Source: Gracilariopsis chorda (Eukaryota; Rhodophyta; Florideophyceae; Gracilariales; Gracilariaceae). From it: DNA of 64,000 nucleotides. The DNA is taken from the NCBI GenBank assembly GCA_003194525.1, contig NBIV01000003.1, positions 682,001-746,000 of the forward strand, written 5' to 3'. Positions 20,790 to 31,149 of this stretch are shown in pieces. A model generated the notes under the pieces. That model searched no databases, was not told the origin of the DNA, and was given only the letters and a program-made list of their open reading frames with translations. Each line of letters begins with the position of its first letter. The stretch's first letter is position 1. The translations under genes and the position numbers were made by a program.

Positions 20790-23739
20790 CGCGAAGTTGC
20801 AAAGTTTGTACTCGTGAGTTTCAGAAGACGCATCCCGACCTCCACTCCCTAATTACGCTCTGCGATGCCCTTGGAATAAACTTCTTTATCTACGTTAATC
20901 ATCACTCGATCCTCCGTTATGAACAAGAAATGAACGAGCTTGTCGCTCTATTGTTGATTACTATTGACGACAACCACGGTTGGGCCCACTCTGTGGTTGC
21001 ACATCCATTAACGGTACTCTTTGCGTTGTAACGAATACAGACCCATGTGGATATCACAATTCCGGGAATGCTTCCTTGCATCATCCTTACTATCCTACTC
21101 TTTGCTTCCTATATCAGCATTCGGTTGTGCTGGGGGAAGTCAATTATCGTCCGCAATACGGTGCAAAGTAGTACATCAGCCAGTTGCATGGTTCGTGCAC
21201 CAATGCTGAAACTGCATGGTTCATGAAAAGCATTTCATCGTGCACGCCGTCCCATTATCAACAGTACCTCCTTGCCCTGCCCAACATCCTGAGACCTCTT
21301 TTTGTTCAAGAAGGTAATAGTATCCAAGGTCTGAGGGTTCTCTGGGGTAGCACAATAGCATAAAGTGTTCCACAGTGTCCCAAGCGCCGCGGCCTCTCAC
21401 GAAAGGCATCACCCTGGATATGGTCGTTTGCAAAACACCAGAAAAGAAGGGATAGCAACACAAAGAGAAACAATAACTAACAAATATGGTGCAATGAACC
21501 GTAGCGGATGGATCTGAAGAGTTGACGCTGATTGGATATTGTTAATTCAAAATTGTCCAGTGGCCGGAGTGCTGCAAACCGTTCACTGCATCACCGCCGA
21601 AAAATAGATAGCGGTCTAAGAACGTTTGTACGGAGCCAGTATACTCTCGCATGACCTGTATCTATGCAGTTATATCGTGGCACAGATGCATGACACCGGT
21701 TCAATCGCGGTGGTCGCCGTAACATTTACGTTACAATGAAAGCGCGAAGTTGAGGGCGGTATGTGCTATTGTAGGCGTCATTGCAGCAGTAGTGGAGGGC
21801 GGGCGGAGTATAGGAATAGGGCGCACTCAAGAAACGAAAAGGAGGTAGCGTAGTGTGTACCTTCAACGTCAGTTGAGCTAACGCAAGGTTTCAGCTCAGG
21901 AAAGGTAGACTCTCACTGCTAGACTGAGATGGTGAAGATGCTTACTCAGAATTCGAAAGTGGCAAATTGAAACTGGAGCATCACCTCATATGCCATGATT
22001 GAAGCACAAAATGTGTTTATTGGACACAAATTGTGTCCGGTAAGCAGGCTGTGGTAAGACTGAATGCGTATGACTCACACCACCTATGGAATTGATATAT
22101 TGGGAAAGCAGTGGGATGCAGAATGCATTCATTTGAGCAAACAAGTGGGTTATTTCAGCCATAAACAATCTTCTGGTATACATCGGTGATGTAGGATTGG
22201 CTTTTACACCCTGCATTTGTCATTTGCCCTATCAACTGAAACAGCAAAACATTTACTGCAACAGATCTTTGATAGGTTTTCAGAAATCGCACAGCAAACA
22301 TGTCTCCCTCTAATTATCTCTAGGAGAACAGCTTGTGATCACGCCCTGGCAAAGCCCAGTGGAAATCCGGGATACGGTAGTGATATAGAAATGATATCTC
22401 ATGAGGACATAAGTTTGCTAAAAGTAGTATAAAGGTTTGATATGAAAAAGAAAGGGTAATAAGAAAACTTGGTTACTTTTAGATATTCACTAGATGTGTT
22501 CACCATACGTCAATGATAGTGCAAAGAGGGAATTACGAAAGCGTGTGATATAGGTCCGATATATTTTGAAATCTATGGTACCAGAAATTGTTGCAACTTA
22601 CTTCAGAAATATATGAAATATATACCCACATCTTGCGTGAGAGTCGCAAAAATACAGTGTTTGATTCAATAATATGCGGAGAAGATATCTGATTTACATA
22701 TAAACTTCATCAGTTATGCGTTAAACTTATCAGATTCATATCCAACTTACATATCAGATTTACACTTAAAACGGTTTACAAGGAACCCAGGAAACGCTAC
22801 TGCCGGCAATAATCCTCGCAGGCGATGGTCACCCCTTAAGTAGTGAATGTACTGCAGCAAATATTGGAAATTTTCTACTCTTCTGTTCCTCACAGTGCAG
22901 TGCGATCCAGATTCTTACAAAAGTCCCTTCGTCAAATACCGCTAGAACGACTCTTGTTGGAAAGCGATGCACCTGCCACCTTTGCTGTCACTAGAGAGCG
23001 AGACAAAGCAAAGAGTTCCTGAAGGACTGCAATGATTACTGCCGTTAAAGGTCAGACAATCGATGAGGTACGTCAACAACTGCTACACAATTCTATCCAA
23101 CTTTTTTCTTTAGCAATCAAAAACGCATAATAATTACATAGTCTTTGATCAATCAATCAGTCCCCTGGGTGACTGTACGCGTGAATATTCCCATGAACTC
23201 TCTGCAAACGTTAGCTCTTATTTCATACCATCCAATACACCGGCGATCACAACACCGCAGACTTATTGGGCGATGAATGCTCTCTGACGTGTTGAGACAC
23301 CATATCTTCTCTCGAATAAGCTTTTCTCTTAACCTTCTGCAGTACAATCTTTGCATTCTTTCGGGCTTTTTTTCTGTTCTTGCACAGCCAAATATGTTTC
23401 CAAAACGCCATTTGTTTGTTTACAATGGGTTCCTGCGCGCAGGTTGGACAGCATGGTTACTGGGTATACCGTTTTCAATTAGCACAGGCTATTCGGACCA
23501 TGAAGCAGTACAAGCTCCACTCACGATTTTCTACGATGGGGCTTTGCTTGAGATAACTCACTCAGTCATCGGATTGATTCGCACACACGCTGCAATGATA
23601 TTTCTCCAGGGCTCATCGCGGCTAAGAACCATTCCCATCATACCTCTCTTTCATAAAAATGATAATCATCGTGTCCATGACTGATATTTCCCGCATCTGA
23701 CATTTGTCTGCCCTTTCGCACTACCATTCTCTTTGATTC
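20790..23739. other. About 2.9 kb without an assignable gene
   Basis: Only short, unmatched ORFs (for example 20780-21031 +, 22217-22432 +, 23277-23684 +, 23153-23356 -). An AT-rich patch at about 22685-22770 repeats ATCAGATTTACA-like words in both orientations. No domain, RNA gene or LTR was recognised. It may be older TE debris. Confidence 0.45.
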
Positions 23740-24060
23740 AATGATTTGAACTTCTGGGAAAACGTCCCAATTAGTCCAATCACCTGCTCTACTTTTGCAA
23801 TCACTAAATCCCTCTCTTCCTTTTCCATTTCGAAACGTCTCTTGTCAAGTTCTACTGGACGACTTGTCTCTATTCTTAGTGCTTCATATCAGTCATGCTC
23901 CTTTGAGTTTTGTTATTTATCAACCGCTAACTGCTCTTGTTCGACTTCAAAGCGTTCCTGTTGAGCGGCGTCACGTTCTTTGCACTGCTGAAGCAGAAAT
24001 TCAGTAATTCTTTCACTAGAGTCAGAAGCTTTTAAACGTCGTTTTCGCTTATTTTCCCGC
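23740..24060 (-). pseudogene. Charged coiled-coil C-terminus of a SANT/Myb-like protein
   Basis: On the - strand one frame reads NKRKRRLKASDSSERITEFL, continues through ERDAAQQERFEVEQEQLAVD, two stops, and then ELDKRRFEMEKEERDLVIAK to about 23740. The heptad-like Glu/Arg/Gln pattern with a preceding Lys/Arg cluster is typical of the C-terminal half of trihelix or SANT-like proteins carried by DNA transposons. The N-terminal domain is not readable upstream. Function is inferred from composition only. Confidence 0.4.
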
Positions 24061-24549
24061 TGGCCGATACCTCTTCGCTTAAGCGCTTGCTCTCGTATTT
24101 TTTATCCGCTGCAATAACCTTTTCTCTTTCGCGTTACATTCTTCTCGTTGAACTCTCATCTCGTCTAAATGAAGCACAAGTTTGCAACTAGGTATAATTG
24201 TATACCAGAATTGTACGAGAAGTCTTACGGCGTTAATGCTCTACTCACGCAATTTGTTCTTCCTCCCACTTCAAACAGTAGATAACATATGCTCCGTCCA
24301 GTGGGGTTGCAAGAAGTATTGAGTTCACAACAGGTGTAGTAAAACTTTTTCTTAGAACGGAACAAACTACACGTGATATTCCAAAAGGAAACATAAAACG
24401 AGCAAAGTTTGTTCATTGTAATTTAAAAAAAATGTTTTCGGAAGTTTCATAGATTTCGGGAGAGCGTTTCTTGATTTGGAGCGAGACGCCATATGTTCGT
24501 ATCAGATGCAAGGCAATGAACTGTAAGAGTCGTTAAGAGTCATTGCTAA
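24061..24549. other. Flank between coiled-coil remnant and Helitron
   Basis: No gene. Highly charged sense persists on the - strand to about 24170, then AT-rich DNA. Confidence 0.4.
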
Positions 24550-24554
24550 AAAGT

Positions 24555-24597
24555 AGATGCGGCCTTCCACCACAGGCGGCGCTACGCACCGCGGTAG
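24555..24597 (-). other. Candidate Helitron 3' hairpin
   Basis: On the - strand, shortly after the helicase end, ACCGCGG is followed by a GC-rich stretch and CCGCCTGTGGT, an imperfect palindrome in the position of the subterminal hairpin. A canonical CTRR end is not clear. Confidence 0.3.
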
Positions 24598-24663
24598 AAG
24601 AATGATAAACAGCGGTGAGAAGAAAGAAAGGGTGGAAAAAGCAAAACCAGAAACGCAAGTAGT

Positions 24664-25440
24664 TTAATTTAATGAATGAAGAACGCAAAAAGTATGATAA
24701 CGGTTGTTGAAGGATGCAAAACTGAATGGCTTCAGGCAGCACTGGGTTGACGATGGCCACAGGCATGGGTACGTTGTGTGCGCGTTCGTGGATGTGAACT
24801 GCAGGTCATGTAGGAGCAGCACATGGTCGTTCCTTCGAACCTGCGACAATGCAGTATACAACTGACCGGCGCAGACGAAGATGGATCGCAAATCCACAAC
24901 AACCCCATCCAAGGCCTTTTGGTGTCCTTTCTGAACGGTAGATTCAAACGAGAGACAAATGGGGAACTCCTTTCGAGTCATTCCAATTTATACCAAAGAA
25001 AACTCGTACTAAATACGATATAGGAGCTGTGGTTCTAGAACCTGTCCGTTTTTGTCGAATCGAGGCACCTTCATCGTAAACTGATCAATACGCCCGACTA
25101 CAAACAGTTTTCCGTTGACCACCGCGGGATGCAACACGTTCAGAATTACCATAACGGGCAAACGGACCTTCAAGTCCAGGGTATGAGGTGGTACTCAGTA
25201 GGAGCATACTGATATGCAAACTCGGGAACTAGAGTACTGGCAATGTCAGACTTTGGGTTCTGTCCACGATCAGGTTGCACAGTTGTCACTGACGAAAGAT
25301 TGAAGCGCTCATCAGGAAACAGATCTAGCGCTGCCGCATTATGTTCGTCGAACAACTGGTATGTGGACGCAATGAGAACTTTGCTGAGATCCACATCCCC
25401 CTTGCGTCGTGTTGTGAGCTATTTCCACAGGAATTGGTAG
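24664..25440 (-). pseudogene. Helitron helicase, C-terminal (PIF1-like) part
   Basis: Two open pieces. 25394-25170 reads VLIASTYQLFDEHNAAALDL and further helicase sequence. The next stretch (about 25150-25000) retains LPVMVILNVLHPAVVNGKLF in a shifted context, and 24981-24664 has FPICLSFESTVQKGHQKALD (motif V region, classically HKAQG) and QLYTALSQVRRNDHVLLLHD (motif VI region). These are the ends of the SF1B helicase that unwinds DNA during rolling-circle transposition. HKAQG-type residues are altered. Confidence 0.85.
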
Positions 25441-25553
25441 GCGTTTTGCATGCCACCGATAGATCTGAGTGGTAGAGCGATGTTGGATAATTCTTTTCGT
25501 TCAATGGAACTTAAGAGCGACGTAAATGCCGGATCATCGACTTAGCGTACTTT

Positions 25554-26235
25554 TTATGTAAGGTACAGCACTTGCACAGAGCATAATGTCCATAGATCAC
25601 TCTTCCACGGCAATTCTTTGAGAATGTTTGTGTAAAATCGTCTCACATATTCACTCGGCTCGGCCTCCATGTACACCTGCGGCACCACTGCTAGCATCTG
25701 GGAGTAGTCGCCGGATAAAACGATGGTCAAACAACCAAAAGGAGGCGGGTTTTTCATTCTGCTGCAGCGAAGATCTTTGAGCAACGCATCTATGAGTTCA
25801 AAGAGCTTTCGCGAGAGCATGGACTCCTCATCCAAGACGAGCAGTTGTATTCCGAGTAGCAATTCTGTACATTGAGATCGGGGACCGTACTTTGACAAAG
25901 TGGCTGTAGTTCGTGTACTGTCCTTGTCAGCTGCACCCAGTCTGAGCAGGCTATTTACATTGCGGCTACCTTCGTACAACGATAATGCAACTGTTATAGC
26001 AGTCATTTCGGCGAGCATTCCTTCCAGCTCAGCGATATCAGGAAGAACGTAGAGCACGTATGTCTTTCCGGTTCCTGCGGATCCTTTCACAAGTAACACG
26101 TTTCCAGGAGTTCTTGTTCGCTCCTGCAGTGCCTCCCGTTGCTGCAATGCGGCAATAACGCTGTAAATGACTTGTATTTGGCGAGATTTTTAAATTGGCG
26201 TACCTTGACTGCAAAGTTGACGACTTTCGAACCAT
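25554..26235 (-). pseudogene. Helitron helicase, N-terminal ATPase core (PIF1-like)
   Basis: The 197-codon frame from 26147 has Walker A KGSAGTGKTYV (codons 21-31), Walker B LLVLDEESML (codons 102-111) and the motif III block VLSGDYSQMLAVVP (codons 143-155), all as in PIF1/Helitron helicases. The preceding frame 26235-26038 carries the upstream Q-motif region in a shifted phase. It ends in a TAA at 25554, before the C-terminal block at 25394. Confidence 0.9.
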
Positions 26236-26273
26236 TTGCGCGTCTCGAATTGTTGTAGCTCAATTCGCCTCAG

Positions 26274-27085
26274 TCAATGCTGCATCATCCTGCTGTAGGT
26301 GTTGGAAGAAGAAGCTGAGATCGCAAAGCAGTCATCCTCTCTGCTGGTCTGAGATCTCCACCACACGTCGATACACTTCTCGCTTTCGTTGCTGCTCATC
26401 TCCTGCATGTATGTCGCCACAAAGGGCCTCCCAGTTTTCGACGGCCATTTTCTCTGGGTCTGCGTTTTGTTGGTATTATGTGGCAACGAGATGTCGTAGC
26501 TTGGAGAGCGTGCTGTACATCTGCACTGCTTCTTAAAATGCAATATCAAACTCGGATCCGTCCGTGAGCAGTCCGCTTACAATTGCATTTTCACGATACG
26601 TTTTATACTGCTGTCCGTTGAAAGTCCTTGCGTCTTCATAACCGCTCCAGCAGTGATTCATTAGCAGCAAGCGCAGAGCAAAGAGCTCAATGTACGACAG
26701 TGAAACATCTCTGATCCTTGCGACGCACTGCTCGTCGTCCGTGCGCTCTACCAAGTACATGGGCGGATCGCAATCGTTTTTGGGTACCTGAGTGTGGTTT
26801 CTGTCATATTGCTTAAGCACGCGGGCTGGATGCGTGCGATACAATCGATCCTTTTCAAACTACGAAAGGTAGTCGAGGTTCGCATGCGCTTCGGGGCTTG
26901 CAAAGTATCTCTCCAACGTAAACGGTGGCAATGCGGAATGGATTTGGTTTCGACCTCTGAGCAGAAACGTTCGCTCTCCTTCCAAAAGAATGGCCAGTCA
27001 CTCTACTTTTGGTACGATATGAACATGTCGAAACTAGAAAGTTCTCCAAGCTGCCTGGATGGCGCCCACCACACGCGCCTCGCAA
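26274..27085 (-). pseudogene. Helitron linker between Rep and helicase
   Basis: The best piece is 26844-26533 (ELFALRLLLMNHCWSGYEDA, then FNGQQYKTYRENAIVSGLL), a conserved segment lying between Rep and helicase in Helitron proteins. 27085-26855 retains SALPPFTLERYFASPEA in another frame. It reads continuously toward the helicase but in several phases. Confidence 0.75.
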
Positions 27086-27149
27086 TTATGCACGAATGTA
27101 GTTCTGCACCTGCGGCTCTTGTTGCTGCTCGTTCTGCGTGCCTGCCTCA

Positions 27150-27860
27150 TTAAAACCACTCACATTGAGCACCGCCTCCTCTGCTTTGGGCTGCTAAAAC
27201 GCGTACTTCATCAGATAAGCCACTGCGCCCTCTCCTTGAGGGCGTTCTACGTTGATATGAAAGCGGTACTTTTTGGTCAGAGATGGGTTGTACGGCACAA
27301 TCTTGAGGTCTTCTTGCCTTCTTCTGCGGTAGACCACGCGATTCGTGCCTTCTCCAATGTACGTCTCCTGCACAATCATGTTGCTGTCGTATCCCAACTT
27401 GCACCGCCCAGCGCGATTGCGGCACTAGGGGGAGTGGCGGTGCCTGGGCATTGAACGAATGAGGGCACGCAACTCGTCGTTGTCTCTTGGAAGTGGAAGT
27501 TCTGCACTGAACAGGTCTTCGATCACATCAACATCTTCAATGACGCCTCCTCCGAGCCACACGAGCATGTGGTGATGAGGCACATTGCAATCATGAAACT
27601 CGAGCTTTGATGCAATGCCCAGGCACTTTATTCCAAATATGTGCTCTGAGTTTTCATGAAGTCGTTGGCGTACTGGCTTTACACCCCTGCAATCAGATCC
27701 AGTCTGTCAAACGGTCGAGGGTGGGTACTCTGTGCCGTAAATGCGCCACGATTAGTGGTGCCCATCCCAAGTCACTAGATGTCCTCTCTCCAGATGTTCA
27801 TGGTGGTTGTAATGAAAAGAGAAGGCGGTCCTCTCCGCGCTACGATCCCTTGTAAATCCA
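27150..27860 (-). pseudogene. Helitron Rep (HUH endonuclease) domain
   Basis: Single-strand nicking endonuclease. Motifs on the - strand: GRPSLFITTTMNIW (about 27830-27790), then EFHDCNVPHHHMLVWLGGG with the metal-binding histidines at 27569-27577 (HHH where other Helitrons have H-x-H), then IVPYNPSLTKKYRFHINVE and AVAYLMKYAF (27310-27195), the region that carries the nicking tyrosines. Between the pieces lie a stop near 27427 and frame changes. The spacing of HUH and Tyr motifs matches Helitrons. Confidence 0.88.
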
Positions 27861-29006
27861 TGCCCTTGTTCTTCCATTACACTGCTGAGTTGACCGGGTC
27901 ATCGGGCAGAAATAGGCGTCATATTTGTGCGAACTGTGATGATGACACATGACCTGATTGCTGTTGTGCTTGATGGTTCTCTTGCTCTTGTACAATACGT
28001 GCCTCTGGTTCTCTCTCCATGAAACGTAGTTGCAGGTCCTCATTGTTTTAGTGCATGCGGAGCATCCACATCTGCATCAACGGTCCACTCTTTAGGAGCA
28101 TTTTGCCTGAGTACAGACGTCGCTTCACGTTTACAGCCCAATTGAGCTTTCGGAGGTTCAAATCGTTGACGCTGAGACCTGAGATTTGCTTTGTAGAGTT
28201 TCTTGCATCCAGAAACAGGCCGATGTCAAACGGTTGGTGCTGATCGCCATACGGGCAGAGAAAAGGAAAAGTGCCCTTCTCCGCAAGTTTGGATGCCGTT
28301 TCTAGAAGTTGGTACCGCACTTGCGCATTGTTTGGGGCATTTGCAGTCGCCCCTGCTCCAGCAGCAGCAGCACTCGTCACTGCAGCGTGCTCTTTGGTTA
28401 CGATTTGTTCTACCAAGTGCGGTACCTGAGACTCCACTCGGTACAGGCCACTCGGATCAACGACGAGGGTTCTCATCATGCTTGGCCCCTCACCAGGAAT
28501 ATCTTCAGGGAGAGAGCCAGCACCAGAATGAGGAGCACTCTCCGTAGCACTTACGGTTACGTCGTATCCACGTCCGACTACTCCTTGTTCTGCTGCTTGC
28601 ACGCTGATATCTACGGCGGTCTCCACATTCTGTTGTTGTTGTTGCTGTTGCGCGCTAAGCATGGATCGGTAACGTTCGCGCACCATTTCTGGCTTGGGCT
28701 GCATCACATCGTACAGCTTGGGTACGATTGTTCCTATGTTGATGTTCTGAATGAACGCACGCATATTGGCACGAGCATAGTGAGATGGATCCAAGGAAGG
28801 TGGACCGGTACTCAACAGAGAACTGTAGCGCGTATTGTTCTGGTTCTGCGTGGGCAGAGCGAGAGCTGCGGTGCCCCCAAGTCTGAGAAAAGACCACCTC
28901 CCGTCATATAAGATATGTCCATGAACGCTTGTGTACTCGCGAAGAGCGCATTCAAGTTGAGTAAATGGCTTTGAAAGGCTCTCAGGCTATAAAGACTGCA
29001 AAACAA
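27861..29006 (-). pseudogene. Helitron protein, region N-terminal to Rep
   Basis: The 255-codon frame 28815-28048 contains a seven-glutamine run (about 28630-28650), an Ala/Gly run, and then FPFLCPYGDQHQPFDIGLFL, the segment that precedes Rep in Helitron proteins. It continues after a stop with EDLQLRFMEREPEARIVQE and further helical sequence to 27870. Upstream (29006-28816) another phase contains DPSHYARANMRAFIQNINI continuing from ALALPTQNQNNTRYSSLL. The + strand ORFs 28203-28911 are shadows of this region. Confidence 0.75.
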
Positions 29007-29380
29007 CTCGCTGCTATGCCTTCTGCGGAATGTGAACGTTTCATCCTGACATTCTTCTCATTCCACAGCACACTCTATTGGTCGCTTTTGCAAGCAAAAC
29101 GCATCCGTAATACTTGCAGGTATGAATTCGCAATGTCCAGTCCAGGTAGGGGAAGGAGGAGAGCGTGCGTGCGTTCTCGCCGCATCTTCCGCATCGCCTT
29201 TGACCCACAGTGGAAAGCGTCTCAAACTCTGGAACGCTTGCACGGATGGCTGGATCAATCTAAGCTTCATCGGTATCTCACGCATAGTACATGCGATACA
29301 GTCCTCGATCCGGACGTCCAGCACACCGCATGATCGTCGTATCACGTTGCTGCTTTGGCGGGTGTAAGGGAGCAGGAGTG

Positions 29381-29652
29381 ATCTCATGTTCTTCAACTTC
29401 CATTGAAACTGGCATCTGCTCTTCTTGTTGTTCGGCTTGTGGCAGAGCAGGTTGCCGTGGCAGCTGTTAGGGTGCTGGAGTGACCTCATCCTCTTCTACT
29501 TCCATCGGAATGGGCATCTACTGTTCTTCTTGAACTTGCGGCAGAGAAGGCTTGTGTGCCGGCTGTGAGGAAGCAGGATTCATCTTGCCCTCTTCCACTT
29601 TTATCGGAACAGGCATCTGTTCTTCTTCTTCATCTTGCGGCAGAGGTTGCAC
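29381..29652. repeat. Tandem repeat of about 100 bp, roughly three units
   Basis: Each unit contains a CTTC(A/T)ACTTCCAT-like word followed by GGCATCTxxTCTTCTT and CTTGCGGCAGA; units begin near 29381, 29485 and 29584. On the - strand they encode the acidic EEQMP(V/I)P(M/I)xVEE repeats. Confidence 0.6.
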
Positions 29653-29911
29653 ATTTGTTTGCACGGTTGTCTGGCCCTCACTATCGATAGCAGGCGCAGG
29701 CATTGGTGGGAGAGATGGAGGCATAGGAGAGAACGTTGGTCTTGATTGACGCCTGGAACCACTTGCCCCAGCGACGCACGTAGGTGCAGGGGTAATTTCG
29801 TCATCTTCCACGGCTGGAACAATTGGTTCTTGCACATGCACTCCGCTCTCATTTATCGGCATCTCATCTGGAGCGAGAGGAGCTGGTAATCGTCGAGGTC
29901 GTCCAGCTCCT

Positions 29912-30165
29912 GGCCTTGCGCCGCCTAAGTTCACTCTGGCCCCTCCCAAAATGGCTCTGGCACCACCGGAATTGGCTCTGGCCCCTCCTGAATGGGCTCT
30001 GGCGCCTCCAGTATTTGTTGAAGCACCTCCCAAATTGGCTTTGGTACCTCCAGAATTCTTTCTGGTACCTCCAGAATTCTCTCTGCCACCTTTGGTATTG
30101 GCTTGAACACCCCCGGCATTGGCTCTGACACCTCCGGAATCCGCTCTGGCGCCTCCGGTATTGGC
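29912..30165. repeat. 21-bp minisatellite, about 11-12 units
   Basis: Units such as GGCTCTGGCACCACCGGAATT, GGCTCTGGCGCCTCCAGTATT and GGCTTTGGTACCTCCAGAATT follow head to tail with an exact 21-bp period. Because 21 is divisible by three, several frames stay open through the array. Confidence 0.85.
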
Positions 30166-30260
30166 TCGCTTGTAAATCTGTAAAATGGAGAGAGCCTAAC
30201 TGAATTATGAATGGCGTTCTGCATAATGTTTTACTTATTTGGAAAACCATTGTCTTAAAA

Positions 30261-31061
30261 TTTATTACAGTACCCAAAAACTGGTACCATCAGAGAAACG
30301 TTCATGATCTTCATAAACTGTAAGGAGCTCATTGATAAAGCGGTTCCTGGGATAATACAACTAAGTTGGGTGTAAGATCAAGGCCAGTTATTTGTGTCTT
30401 CCACAAAAAAAGAGGTCAAAAATCGCTATCCTATCGAGTGGCACTTGTCTCTCTCTTAGATTTGTCGTTTCCACCAGAGTAAGCTCATGCCAGCGCTCGC
30501 GAGTACGAATCGCAGATAGTGTGAGGCTACTCTAGCAGGGAGTAAGAACGAATGATGTGGTTGGGGGATTCACAAGAGTGACATGGAAAAAATGGGGATT
30601 GCAAAGGCACAGGTTACTCAAAAACAAAACCAGAATGGTTGTTAAAACACTCTCTATGATGCTTACTTTTAGTTGTAAAAAGAGGTTTAGACAACACTAT
30701 GGAGCGGAGTATCCTTCTTTGGAGAAGTATGAAACTCGTGAAGGCGACAACGTCTGAATACAGTACGCCATAGTCGGGGTACGTTTACTGTTGTGGCGGC
30801 AGATGAGTCGTCGCACTGAGCTTTAAACATTCTAGAAATGGGTGTAAAATATTCCGTAAAACTAACTAGAATTCATCCCCCACTGTATGGTTCACGTCCC
30901 CTACTGTGTTCAACCGCCAAAAGAGTCTGCCGTGTCTGACGTATCCAAATCCCAATCTGACGGTGCCAATTCATAAAGGCATTACGCATGATACACGCTA
31001 CCGAACATTTCCGGAAAACTACCAAGTCTCCGGATATCCCCTTCAGAGGGCGTGCACTTCA
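30261..31061 (-). repeat. X3: family-X LTR, 3' LTR of element G
   Basis: Begins TTTATTACAGTACCC (X2: TGTATTACAATGCCC) and ends GTGCACTTCA (X1: TTGCACTTCA). About 800 bp, collinear with X1 and X2 but more diverged; the clearest block is near 30835-31061. It lies next to the opposite-strand ORF of G, which is where a 3' LTR must be. Confidence 0.72.
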
Positions 31062-31149
31062 TATCTTTCTCATTGGATGCGAAAGCAACCCAACACCCAG
31101 TCGATTCCCAACCAAAATTGGTGATAAGCGCACGACCATTTTCGGATCC

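Larger units (their letters stand above)
29058..30224 (-). pseudogene. Repeat-rich N-terminal region of the Helitron protein
   Basis: - strand frames 30033-29518 and 29489-29058 give a low-complexity protein: about eleven 7-residue units of the type SGGARAN, then a Pro-rich linker, then acidic units of the type EEQMPVPIKVEE with Pro/Gln-rich spacers. A second frame (30224-29931) turns the same DNA into EPIPEVPE-like 7-mers. No known domain. Position just ahead of the Rep protein suggests a disordered N-terminal extension or a separate small ORF of the Helitron. Confidence 0.55.
24550..30230 (-). mobile_element. Helitron (rolling-circle transposon), - strand
   Basis: From high to low coordinates: a repeat-rich N-terminal region (30230-29058), a Rep N-terminal region (29006-27860), an HUH Rep domain (27860-27150), a linker (27085-26274) and a PIF1-type helicase (26235-24664). 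Rep plus helicase in one - strand reading direction is diagnostic of Helitrons. The frame is interrupted many times. Ends are approximate: the right end abuts element G's X3 LTR at 30261 and the left end may be a GC-rich hairpin near 24555-24597. Confidence 0.85.

Noticed and set aside
28203-28911. 200-codon + ORF with Leu/Ser runs
   Set aside because: Shadow of the Helitron protein on the opposite strand, whose polyglutamine and FPFLCPYGD block are clearly the coding sense.
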